This document shows, one piece after another, positions 1 through 9,728 of a DNA stretch of 64,000 nucleotides (position 1 is its first letter; the number at the start of each line of letters is the position of its first letter). Origin of the DNA: Parvimonas micra (GTDB taxonomy: Bacteria; Bacillota; Clostridia; Tissierellales; Peptoniphilaceae); assembly GCF_037482165.1 (NCBI RefSeq), contig NZ_CP148048.1, forward strand, positions 930,001 through 994,000. The letters are read 5' to 3'. The position numbers and the translations under genes are program-made. The notes under the pieces were generated by a model. The model searched no databases. It had not been told where the DNA came from and worked only from the letters and a program-made list of their open reading frames with translations.

Positions 1-243
1 ATACATTCTGCAAAAGGTTTAGAATATGATAATGTATTTATTATTGATTTAATTGATGGAGAATTTCCACAAAAAAGTATATTAAATTCTTTTGATGAAA
101 AATTATTAGAAGAAGAGAGAAGATTATTCTATGTTGCAATGACTAGGGCAAGAAAAAGATTATTTTTGTTTACAATAAAAGAAAGAAACAATTTACCTGT
201 TGAACCTTCAATTTTCTACAATGAATTAAAAAACAAATATTAA
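1..243 (+). CDS. UvrD/Rep-type ATP-dependent helicase, C-terminal end (partial)
   Basis: The window opens inside an open frame that runs without a start to TAA at 241-243, giving 80 residues. It begins with HSAKGLE, the superfamily 1 helicase motif V region, and continues to EEERRLFYVAMTRARKRL, motif VI with its conserved arginines. Both motifs are typical of the second RecA-like domain of UvrD/PcrA/Rep-type helicases, which unwind DNA in repair or replication restart. The segment ends soon after motif VI, so this is the true C terminus. Family is clear; the subfamily cannot be told from this fragment. Confidence 0.85.
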   Translation: MHSAKGLEYDNVFIIDLIDGEFPQKSILNSFDEKLLEEERRLFYVAMTRARKRLFLFTIKERNNLPVEPSIFYNELKNKY

Positions 244-266
244 AAAAGGAGCCACGCTCCTTTTTT
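242..266. terminator. Bidirectional intrinsic terminator
   Basis: An 11-bp stem pairs AAAAAAGGAGC with GCTCCTTTTTT around a CAC loop. A-run and T-run flank both sides, so it can serve the helicase gene on the plus strand and the convergent flavoprotein gene on the minus strand. Confidence 0.85.
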
Positions 267-275
267 ATGTGTAAA

Positions 276-2015
276 TTATTTGTTTTTTGCTGCATTAGTT
301 CCTGCTATAATTCCAAAAACCGTAATATCTGCTATTGAGACGGAACCAAGTCTATTATTACCATGAATTCCACCTGTTGTCTCTCCTGCAGCGTATAATC
401 CCTTTATAATATTTCCATTTTTATCCAACACACTTGCATCTTTATTTATCTTAAGACCACCCATTGTGTGATGAACTGCAGGAACGGCTTCTAAACAGTA
501 AAAAGGTGCTTTATCTATTTTAAAACCTAATCTTCTAAGATTGAATAATGTATCTTTTCCATTTTTTGAATCTTCATTAAATTTATTTATTGTTGCTTTT
601 AAATTTTCCTTATCTATTCCAAAAAAGTCAGCCATTTCATCAATTGAATTTACCTTACAAAGTTTTTTACCCTCTATCAAATTATTATATTCGACTTCGT
701 GAGTAGGTAAAATATTTGATTTTTTCATTGACTCTTCATCCCAAATTTGATATGCAACACTATCCGTTTGAGCCTTAATTCCCATTGAAATTTCTCTTCT
801 AGTACCCAACTCTTCAACAAATCTTTTTCCTTCTTTGTTTACGAGTATTGCTCCACCAACAAGCCTTGTGTCTCCAGTATATAAAAGTTTACCTGTCTCA
901 ACATCACAAACAGGATATAACTGAATTTTATCTAAATCTACAACATCAGCTCCAATAGCTTGTGCCATTTTTATCCCATCACCTGTTGAACCTGCAGAAT
1001 TTGTTGAAAGAATTTTATCATCAATTTCTTTATCATTATCATAAAGCATTTTTTTGTTTGCTCCAAAACCACCTGTTGTTAAAACAACGGATTTCGCATT
1101 AACTATCAATTCTCCAGTCTTTATTTTAGCCTTAACTCCAGTAACTACATTATCTTTCGTGATAAGTTCATAGGCATTAGTCTCTGTTAAAATTTCTATT
1201 CCCAATTCCTCAGCTTTAGCTTGCAATTTGTTTATCAATTCTTTTCCAGATTGACCTTTAGGAATTAAAGACCTCTTAACTGAATGACCTCCAAAAAACA
1301 TAAGTTCATCTGTCCACTCAACATTAACATCATCTCTTAACCATTTTGCACCATCAAGTGCATTATTAGCTAAAACATCTATAAGTTCTTTATCTCCTCC
1401 AGCTTTTTCAACATCTTTTTTAAATAAGTCTATACTGTCCTTTATATTTTCCTTTTCTTGTAACCAATTCATTGGAGCTGCATATTCAGCACCTGAAATT
1501 AAAGTATTTCCACCGATTATTGGTAACTTTTCTAAAATTACGACATTAGCTCCAGATTCTTTGGCTTTAATTGCAGATATTAATCCTGCCCCTCCTGAAC
1601 CAACAACAACTACATCAACATTTATTTCTTTAGTTTCAAATTTTTCATTAGTAGTAGGGTTGTTTTTAAGAATTTTTTTATAATCGAGTCCGGATTTGTT
1701 TATAGCATCTGCAAGAGCGTTTATAAAAGCTTTTGAAGAATAAGTTGCACCTGTTATTTCATCTAAATTTAGATCTCCTGAATTAACTTTTTCAATCAAT
1801 TTTTCAATAGCAAGTTTCCCTACATCTTCAGTTTCAACACTTTCCTTTAATGATACTTTTTTTATTTTATTATTTTCAAAACTTACATCAATAACAACAT
1901 CTCCATTATGTCCTCTAGCTTTTCCCTCGTATGTTCCATTTACTGCAGATTTACAAGAATTTAAAAATAATACAAAAACAAGTAAAAATGATAAGGCTTT
2001 AAATAATTTTTTCAT
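276..2015 (-). CDS. FMN-binding/FAD flavoprotein reductase lipoprotein (fumarate/urocanate reductase type)
   Basis: A 579-residue exported flavoprotein. The N terminus is a signal sequence with lipobox LNSC (Cys near 17). Residues about 20-110 form an FMN-binding domain with TGATYSS near 88, the motif whose threonine carries covalent FMN in this family. From about 135 follows a FAD_binding_2 domain with the GSGGAG dinucleotide fold near 140 and the catalytic-type HHTMGGL motif near the C terminus. The family reduces fumarate, urocanate or similar 2-enoates as terminal electron acceptors; the actual substrate is not readable from sequence. Start: ATG at 2013-2015, preceded by GGAGG; a longer frame would need a TTG overlapping that site. 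Confidence 0.85.
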   Translation of the reverse strand: MKKLFKALSFLLVFVLFLNSCKSAVNGTYEGKARGHNGDVVIDVSFENNKIKKVSLKESVETEDVGKLAIEKLIEKVNSGDLNLDEITGATYSSKAFINALADAINKSGLDYKKILKNNPTTNEKFETKEINVDVVVVGSGGAGLISAIKAKESGANVVILEKLPIIGGNTLISGAEYAAPMNWLQEKENIKDSIDLFKKDVEKAGGDKELIDVLANNALDGAKWLRDDVNVEWTDELMFFGGHSVKRSLIPKGQSGKELINKLQAKAEELGIEILTETNAYELITKDNVVTGVKAKIKTGELIVNAKSVVLTTGGFGANKKMLYDNDKEIDDKILSTNSAGSTGDGIKMAQAIGADVVDLDKIQLYPVCDVETGKLLYTGDTRLVGGAILVNKEGKRFVEELGTRREISMGIKAQTDSVAYQIWDEESMKKSNILPTHEVEYNNLIEGKKLCKVNSIDEMADFFGIDKENLKATINKFNEDSKNGKDTLFNLRRLGFKIDKAPFYCLEAVPAVHHTMGGLKINKDASVLDKNGNIIKGLYAAGETTGGIHGNNRLGSVSIADITVFGIIAGTNAAKNK

Positions 2016-2096
2016 AATATCCTCCAAATCTTACAAAATTATTATACTGAGATTAAATTTCTCCTTATGTTTATTATGTATATTGTAATTGTAATC

Positions 2097-3047
2097 TTAA
2101 TTAAAATTATTTTTATATTCATTTAATACATCAAAAATTTCGTTAATATCAGTTAAAGTATTTATAGTATTTTTCACCTTGTTTGAATCTTTAAAACCTT
2201 TTAAATACCATAAAATATTTTTTCTCATTTCTCTTATTGCTATTCTTTCCGGTTTAAATTCCAACTCCAGTTTATAATGCCTTTTTATAGTATCAATAAC
2301 TTCTTCCAAAGTTGGAGATGAGTATTTTTTTGTTAAATTATAATCCTTAATTTGTTTAAAAATAAATGGATTCCCAAGAGAATGCCTTCCAATTGCAACT
2401 GCATCAGCTCCGGTTTCTTCTTTCATTCTTACATAATCTTCAACGCTACAAACATCTCCATTTCCAACTACTTTTATAGGAACATGATTTTTCAAAGTTT
2501 TTATAGCATTCCAATCAGCCTTTCCTGAATAAAACATTTCTCTTGTTCTTGCATGTAATGTAATCATATAAGCTCCAGCTTCAACAATAGCATCAGCAAC
2601 TTCTAAAAAGTTTTTGTTTTTTTCATCAAAACCCAATCTAATTTTAACACTTACGGGAACTTTAGAATTTTTCACCATAGTTGAAACAATACTTTTAACC
2701 TTTTTGGGTTCTTTCATCAAGTAACTTCCCTCATGATTTTTAACAATTTTTGGAGCAGGGCATCCTAAATTCAAATCAAGTTGATAAATATCATCTCTTT
2801 TATTAAACCTATTTTGGATTATTTCTGCCATAATATTTTCATCACTTCCAAATACTTGTAATCCAACAGGTCCTTCTCTTTTGTCAATATAAGTTATAAT
2901 TGAAGTTTTGTCATTATCATAATATAATCCTTTTATAGAAACCATCTCAGTAAAAGTTAAACTCGCTCCCATTTCACTAGCTAAAATTCTATATGCAACA
3001 TCGCTAACTCCTGCAAGTGGAGCTAAAAAAATGTCTCCATCAAGCAT
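2097..3047 (-). CDS. dusB: tRNA-dihydrouridine synthase (DusB-like)
   Basis: FMN-dependent TIM-barrel enzyme of 316 residues that reduces uridine to dihydrouridine in tRNA. It opens with LAPLAGVSDVAYR, has the NLGCPAPK motif with the catalytic cysteine at residue 96, HARTREMFYSG, and the phosphate-binding GNGDV and AIGRHSLGNPF segments. The small helical domain follows to the C terminus. It starts 1 bp after the coaX stop, so the two are co-transcribed, with its ribosome site inside the end of coaX. The Dus family is certain; assignment to the DusB branch is by overall resemblance. Confidence 0.92.
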   Translation of the reverse strand: MLDGDIFLAPLAGVSDVAYRILASEMGASLTFTEMVSIKGLYYDNDKTSIITYIDKREGPVGLQVFGSDENIMAEIIQNRFNKRDDIYQLDLNLGCPAPKIVKNHEGSYLMKEPKKVKSIVSTMVKNSKVPVSVKIRLGFDEKNKNFLEVADAIVEAGAYMITLHARTREMFYSGKADWNAIKTLKNHVPIKVVGNGDVCSVEDYVRMKEETGADAVAIGRHSLGNPFIFKQIKDYNLTKKYSSPTLEEVIDTIKRHYKLELEFKPERIAIREMRKNILWYLKGFKDSNKVKNTINTLTDINEIFDVLNEYKNNFN

Positions 3048-3048
3048 A

Positions 3049-3828
3049 CTATAACCCCTTTTTCATCTTATAGATTTCAAGCATTCCATCAAGAGTAAGT
3101 TTCTTATCTATAATATTAATCTTATCTATATCTTTGGTAATTAAGCTGGAATATCCACCTGTTGCAACAACTTTTAACTTAGAAACATCAAAATTCATCT
3201 CTTTTACAATTTCATCAATCAACTTTTCAATAAGTCCAATATATCCAATTACCATACCAACTCTAATATTATCCATTGTATTTTTAGCTACAATTCTTTC
3301 AGGTTTATAAAGTTCTACTCTTGGAAGTTTTGCAGTTTTTAAAAAAAGTGCTTCTGATGAAATTCCAATTCCTGGAATTATAGCTCCACCTTGATAAACT
3401 GAATTTTCATCAACTACATCAAAAGTAATAGCTGTTCCAATATCTATAATTATCAAAGGAACTCCATATTTTTTAATTCCTGCAACTGAATTTACTATTC
3501 TATCTGCTCCAATTGTTTTTGGATTATCGTGATTTATTTTTATTCCCAAATCACAATTATCATCAATAATTATTGGTTTTAAATTAAAATATTTTTTTAT
3601 AGCATTTTCAATTGAATGCATAACATCAGGAACAACTGATGCTACAACAACATCGTCAATTTCAGATTTTTTAATATCGTTAGCATGTAATATTTCTGTA
3701 ATTGACATTGCATATTCATCACTTGTTTTATTTTTTATCGTATTAAGTCTAAAATCACAAATTAGTGAATATCCTTGATAAACTCCCAAAACAATATTTG
3801 TATTTCCAACATCTATAACTAATAACAT
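3049..3828 (-). CDS. coaX: Type III pantothenate kinase
   Basis: 259 residues. Catalyses the first step of coenzyme A synthesis, pantothenate to 4'-phosphopantothenate, in the cytoplasm. The N terminus LLVIDVGNTN is the acidic nucleotide-binding motif, followed by GADRIVNSVAG, the IDIGTAITFDVV segment and GGAIIPG, all typical of CoaX. An upstream TTG would add eleven residues, but GGAG lies correctly before the ATG at 3826-3828, which puts the aspartate motif at the usual N-terminal position. First gene of a coaX-dusB pair. Confidence 0.93.
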   Translation of the reverse strand: MLLVIDVGNTNIVLGVYQGYSLICDFRLNTIKNKTSDEYAMSITEILHANDIKKSEIDDVVVASVVPDVMHSIENAIKKYFNLKPIIIDDNCDLGIKINHDNPKTIGADRIVNSVAGIKKYGVPLIIIDIGTAITFDVVDENSVYQGGAIIPGIGISSEALFLKTAKLPRVELYKPERIVAKNTMDNIRVGMVIGYIGLIEKLIDEIVKEMNFDVSKLKVVATGGYSSLITKDIDKINIIDKKLTLDGMLEIYKMKKGL

Positions 3829-3954
3829 ATATTTCTCCAAATCACTAATAAATTTTTTCAATTACTTATTTCAATTTAATTTTAACATTTTTTATATTTT
3901 ATTACAATTATTTTACACATCAATTTTTCAATTCCCAGTCCATTTCAATCAAAA

Positions 3955-3981
3955 AACGATTAAGACAAAATCTTAATCGTT
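3955..3981 (-). terminator. Intrinsic terminator after the 154-residue unknown gene
   Basis: Perfect 11-bp stem (AACGATTAAGA with its complement) around CAAAA, followed on the minus strand by TTTTTT. Confidence 0.85.
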
Positions 3982-4014
3982 AAGTTTTCTATAGTTCTAA
4001 AAAACAATATTAAA

Positions 4015-4479
4015 TTACAATCCACGTTTGAAAAATTTACGAAATTCTGATACTTCTGCTCCACTTTGTGTAATTGCAACTGAATACTTTGCACCTTTTA
4101 CAATTCCTGGCTCAAATGTTATAGGTTCAAATTGATAATGTACATTTTCTTTATCAGCAACACAATAACCTACAAATGTTTTTATTGTTGCTCCATTTTC
4201 TTTATTAAAATATTCCGGTTCTGAATATTCTGTCAAAGTTGCATTTACATTAATTATAACAACTTCTCCTTCTTTATATCCAACAATAAAATTACTATGT
4301 CTTGTAACTTTTACAACAACAGCATTAGTCTCATTTTGCATATGACAATATATTAACTTGTAGTCATCGCCATTTTCTACACAAGAATTAAAAATTTCAC
4401 GCATCCTTGCCTTGTTTTTTATATTATCCTCATTACTCGCTCCTGTTAAAGCTTTTTTAACTATATCAAATAATCCCAT
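4015..4479 (-). CDS. Conserved-looking protein of unknown function
   Basis: 154 residues, not recognised. The N terminus (MGLFDIVKKALTG) is amphipathic helical, and the rest looks like a beta-rich soluble domain with two cysteines near residues 33 and 45. No signal peptide, membrane segment or catalytic motif was seen. It has an excellent ribosome site (AGGAGG before ATG), its own promoter (TAGACA-17-TATAAT) and its own terminator, so it is a real single-gene unit. The MGLFD start resembles small proteins recruited to membranes or complexes, but that is only an impression. Confidence 0.75.
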   Translation of the reverse strand: MGLFDIVKKALTGASNEDNIKNKARMREIFNSCVENGDDYKLIYCHMQNETNAVVVKVTRHSNFIVGYKEGEVVIINVNATLTEYSEPEYFNKENGATIKTFVGYCVADKENVHYQFEPITFEPGIVKGAKYSVAITQSGAEVSEFRKFFKRGL

Positions 4480-4521
4480 TTTTCCTCCTAAATTAAAATT
4501 ATTAAAAATTTTTTCACTAAA

Positions 4522-4550
4522 ATTATATCATTTTATAAAATACATGTCTA
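4522..4550 (-). promoter_or_regulatory. Sigma-A promoter for the 154-residue unknown gene
   Basis: On the minus strand TAGACA, a 17-bp spacer ending in TGA, then TATAAT, about 45 bp before the start codon. Confidence 0.7.
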
Positions 4551-4567
4551 TATTATTATAAAAAAAT

Positions 4568-4593
4568 AAGAAACAAATATAAATCTGTTTCTT
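4568..4593 (-). terminator. Intrinsic terminator of pyrG
   Basis: AAGAAACA pairs with TGTTTCTT around a 10-nt loop. A run of seven T follows on the minus strand. It lies 13 bp past the pyrG stop. Confidence 0.75.
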
Positions 4594-4605
4594 AATTAAT
4601 ATTAA

Positions 4606-6219
<1,614 letters not shown>

Positions 6220-8295
6220 CTAATTTAATACTCTAAACATTTCCTCATAAGTTGGTATTTTCCAATTTTCTCTTGAAACATTTGATTCAATTTCATCACT
6301 TATTTTCCTAATTTCTTCTATTTTTCTAGGAACGAATTTATGTAAACTTATTACTTCTTCAATTCCATTTTTATTTTTTATTGTTTTTTCAAATTCATTA
6401 AATTCATCAAGTTTAACAAATAATCCCTCAAGCAAATTATTTAGTTTGTTAATTCTCTCATTTAGTTTAACATTTTTTACTCTTTCATTCAAATTTATTT
6501 CAAAATTAAGTTCTTGTATACAAGATGGAATGACATCTTTATTAATCATATTAATTAATGTTTTCATCTCTAGCAAATAAGTATTCTTTATATCTTCAAT
6601 GCAAACATCATAAACTGCACCTAATTCTAAATAATTTAAAATACCATTTTTCAAAAGAACATCATACTCTTTTGACTCTTTTGCACTTAATATTGCTTCT
6701 AAATATGTTCTATTATTTTTAAGTCCTCTTCTTTCTGCTTCTTCAATCCATTCTTTTGAGTAATTATCGCCAGAAAATAAAATTCTTTCACTTTCAACAA
6801 AGATTTCTTTTAGAATATTTTTGCAAGCCACAATTCTTTCAGACTTATCATTAATATTTTCAACTTTCTGTAAAATATTTTTAAGCTCTGAAGCAACTAT
6901 TGTATTTAAAATTATGTTACAATCTGCTGCACTTTGCATTGAACCTAACATTCTAAACTCAAATTTTCCATCAGTATAAGCAAAAGGTGATGTTCTATTT
7001 CTATCATCAGTATCTCTTGGTGCAAATTCCAGATTACTAATATTAAAATCATTTAATTTTATTGGATTTTTAACTTCCATATCTAAAATATCACATAATA
7101 CATTTTCAATTTCATTTCCTAAATAAACAGATACTATTGATGGTGGAGCTTCATCTCCTCCAAGTCTTAAATCATTTCTAACGCTTGAAGATGAAACTCT
7201 AAGTAATGAAGAATATTTATTTACAGCTGAGACTGTAGAAATCATAAATATAGCAAAAAGTAGTCTCTCTACTTCATCATCTTTTTTTGGTAGTTTAAAT
7301 AAATTTTTACCATAATTTGTAACCAAAGACCAATTATTATGTTTTCCACTTCCATTTACATTTTTAAATGGCTTTTCATGTAATAAACAGACAAGATCAT
7401 GCTCATAAGCTGTTTTTCTTAAAACTTCCATAACAATTTGATTATTATCAACAGAAACATTTACTGTATCATATAGAATTGCAACTTCAAACTGACCAGG
7501 AGCAACTTCATTATGTTCAGTTTTAGAATTAATACCTAAATCCTCTAATTTTTTATTTATACTATTGTAGTAATTCATAACTCTTTTAGGAATTGAACCA
7601 AAATAATGCTGTAATAACTCTTGATCCTTAGGTGGCATTTCACCGATTAATGTTCTTCCCGTATTTATAAGGTCAACTCTCTGTTCATAGAATTTCCTAT
7701 CAATCAAGAAAAATTCTTGTTCTAAGCCAACTTTTATTCTAACTCTAAAAATCTTTTCATCTGAAAATAAATTATATAAAGCAGTAGCTTGTTTTGATAA
7801 AAAGTCCATACTTTTTAAAAGTGGAGCTTTTTTATCCAAACTTATACCATCAAAAGAAACAAATATTGATGGAATATATAAAATATTATCCATAATAAAA
7901 GCATTTGCAGTACAATCCCAATATGTATAACCTCTAGCTTCAAAAGTTGATCTCATTCCTCCATTTGGAAAAGATGAAGCATCTGGCTCACTCTTTAAAA
8001 GTTCCTCTCCTGAAAATCTAACTATAGGTAAATTTTCACTTGATTTACTTATAAAACTCTCATGTTTTTTTGCAGTATTACCATTCAACGGTTGAAACCA
8101 ATGACAATAATGTGTTGCTCCCTTTTCTATAGCCCACTCTTTCATTGCATGCGCAATTATATCGGCACTGTCTTTATCCAAAAGTTCTTCTTTTCTGATA
8201 GCATTCTTCCATTTTAAATATACAGGATACGGCAGTTTTCTTTTCATTGCACTTTTATTAAAAGTAAATTTTCCAAAATCATCAATTCTGCTCAT
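6220..8295 (-). CDS. glnN: Type III glutamine synthetase
   Basis: 691 residues, the long GSIII class rather than the ~450-residue GSI. Condenses ammonia and glutamate to glutamine using ATP. Motifs seen: GLEQEFFLID (metal-binding glutamates), NGSGKHNNWS, RLGGDEAPPS and the FEFRMLGS region with the catalytic arginine, followed by a long helical C-terminal region. First gene of glnN-pyrG. Its own promoter lies upstream, with a terminator-like hairpin between promoter and ribosome site, so transcript attenuation is plausible. The neighbouring gdh makes or uses its substrate glutamate. Confidence 0.96.
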   Translation of the reverse strand: MSRIDDFGKFTFNKSAMKRKLPYPVYLKWKNAIRKEELLDKDSADIIAHAMKEWAIEKGATHYCHWFQPLNGNTAKKHESFISKSSENLPIVRFSGEELLKSEPDASSFPNGGMRSTFEARGYTYWDCTANAFIMDNILYIPSIFVSFDGISLDKKAPLLKSMDFLSKQATALYNLFSDEKIFRVRIKVGLEQEFFLIDRKFYEQRVDLINTGRTLIGEMPPKDQELLQHYFGSIPKRVMNYYNSINKKLEDLGINSKTEHNEVAPGQFEVAILYDTVNVSVDNNQIVMEVLRKTAYEHDLVCLLHEKPFKNVNGSGKHNNWSLVTNYGKNLFKLPKKDDEVERLLFAIFMISTVSAVNKYSSLLRVSSSSVRNDLRLGGDEAPPSIVSVYLGNEIENVLCDILDMEVKNPIKLNDFNISNLEFAPRDTDDRNRTSPFAYTDGKFEFRMLGSMQSAADCNIILNTIVASELKNILQKVENINDKSERIVACKNILKEIFVESERILFSGDNYSKEWIEEAERRGLKNNRTYLEAILSAKESKEYDVLLKNGILNYLELGAVYDVCIEDIKNTYLLEMKTLINMINKDVIPSCIQELNFEINLNERVKNVKLNERINKLNNLLEGLFVKLDEFNEFEKTIKNKNGIEEVISLHKFVPRKIEEIRKISDEIESNVSRENWKIPTYEEMFRVLN

Positions 8296-8305
8296 AAATT
8301 CCTCC

Positions 8306-8360
8306 TATAAAAAAATTGGTCTTCTTTTTACCTCTAAATAGAGAAAAAAAAAACCAATTT
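8306..8360 (-). terminator. Leader terminator / possible attenuator before glnN
   Basis: AAATTGGT (minus strand) pairs with ACCAATTT. An inner T-run faces an A-rich strand, and the apical CTCT-ATTT-AGAG closes a long hairpin. TTTTTTT follows, then immediately the glnN ribosome site. It could be the gdh terminator, but a promoter lies between gdh and the hairpin, so glnN transcripts must read through it. Confidence 0.7.
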
Positions 8361-8409
8361 ACAAAATTTTTTATTTATTAAACTATATTATTACTTAACT
8401 TATAGTAAT

Positions 8410-8438
8410 ATAATAAAATATTTTTTTGATTATGTCAA
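8410..8438 (-). promoter_or_regulatory. Sigma-A promoter for glnN
   Basis: TTGACA at 8438-8433, 17-bp spacer, TATTAT at 8415-8410 (minus strand). Transcription should start near 8403, giving a leader of about 108 nt that contains the hairpin. Confidence 0.7.
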
Positions 8439-8459
8439 GTACCTAAATAGAATAATTTT

Positions 8460-9719
8460 TTAAATTCTAGATCTTAACTTTAATATCTTATAAAGTCTTA
8501 AAACTGAATAAATATAAGAAGCAAGTCTCATTGTTACATCATATTTATCTTTTATCTTCATTATTTCATTATAAGCAAGTAGCATTTTATACTCTACTTT
8601 ATTTAAAACATCATCTTCTGTCATATCCATTCCCGAAATATTTTGTACCCATTCATAGTAAGAAGCTATAACACCGCCTGAATTTGCTAAAATATCTGGA
8701 ATTACTTCAATATTTTTTTGACTTAATATTCTATCGGCAAGATAATTAACAGGGCCATTAGCCCCTTCAACAATTAATTTAGCTCTTATTTTTTGAGCTT
8801 CTTCTTCTGTAATTGAATTTTCTAAAGCACAAGGTATAAGAACATCTACATCTAAAGAATAAAATTGATCTATTGAAATATGTTTAGAACCCTTAAAATC
8901 ATATAATGTATGATTTTTTGAAAAATAATCAATTAGTTCAAAAACATTAAATCCATTCTCATTATATATGGTGTAAACACCATGTTCATTATCAAATTCT
9001 GAAACTGCTAAAATATTTCCACCCATTCTTGCTAAATGTTTCGCAGTATTAGAACCTACATTTCCGAAACCTTGAATTGCAATTTTTGAATCTCTTATAT
9101 TAATACCTAATTTATTTAAGGATTCTCTAGTCATAACGGCAACTCCAACTCCTGTTGCCTCTTTTCTTCCAAAAGATCCCCCAAAGCCTAACGCTTTTCC
9201 GGTAAAAGTTGCAAGAGTATTATTACCGGTTAATTTTATATACTCATCTAACATCCAAGCCATAATTTTTTCGTTTGTATTTACATCAGGTGCTGGAATA
9301 TCAAATCTATCTCCAATATATTTGTAAAGCTCTTTAACATATCCTCTTGATAGTTTTTCAAGCTCATTTTCAGATAATTCATTTACATCTACTATTATTC
9401 CACCTTTTCCACCGCCAAAAGGCAAATGAGTAGCTGAACATTTTAAACTCATCCAAATAGATAAAGCTTTAACTTCATCCCCATTTACACTTTGATGAAA
9501 TCTGATACCTCCTTTATATGGACCCATAACATCGCAATGTTGAGAACGATAACCTTTGAAAATTCTAAATTTTCCATTATCCATTTTTACAGGTATATTT
9601 ATTTCTATGGTTCTTTCTGGTTCCTTTAAAAGATTATAAACACTTTCATCTAAATCTAAAACTTCACAAGATTTTTTTAAAATCATTTGAACATTTTCTA
9701 ACGGATTAACACTATTCAT
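8460..9719 (-). CDS. gdhA: Glutamate dehydrogenase
   Basis: 419 residues, the length of hexameric NAD-type enzymes of anaerobes. Interconverts glutamate and 2-oxoglutarate plus ammonia. The substrate domain has GPYKGGIRFH and PFGGGKGGI with the catalytic lysine, then the PAPDVNT aspartate. The dinucleotide domain follows with IQGFGNVGS and VEGANGP near residue 320. In amino-acid fermenters it usually runs in the catabolic direction (inference). The start has GGAG before ATG and lies 9 bp after the ABC-F stop. Confidence 0.95.
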   Translation of the reverse strand: MNSVNPLENVQMILKKSCEVLDLDESVYNLLKEPERTIEINIPVKMDNGKFRIFKGYRSQHCDVMGPYKGGIRFHQSVNGDEVKALSIWMSLKCSATHLPFGGGKGGIIVDVNELSENELEKLSRGYVKELYKYIGDRFDIPAPDVNTNEKIMAWMLDEYIKLTGNNTLATFTGKALGFGGSFGRKEATGVGVAVMTRESLNKLGINIRDSKIAIQGFGNVGSNTAKHLARMGGNILAVSEFDNEHGVYTIYNENGFNVFELIDYFSKNHTLYDFKGSKHISIDQFYSLDVDVLIPCALENSITEEEAQKIRAKLIVEGANGPVNYLADRILSQKNIEVIPDILANSGGVIASYYEWVQNISGMDMTEDDVLNKVEYKMLLAYNEIMKIKDKYDVTMRLASYIYSVLRLYKILKLRSRI

Positions 9720-9728
9720 ACTATTCTC

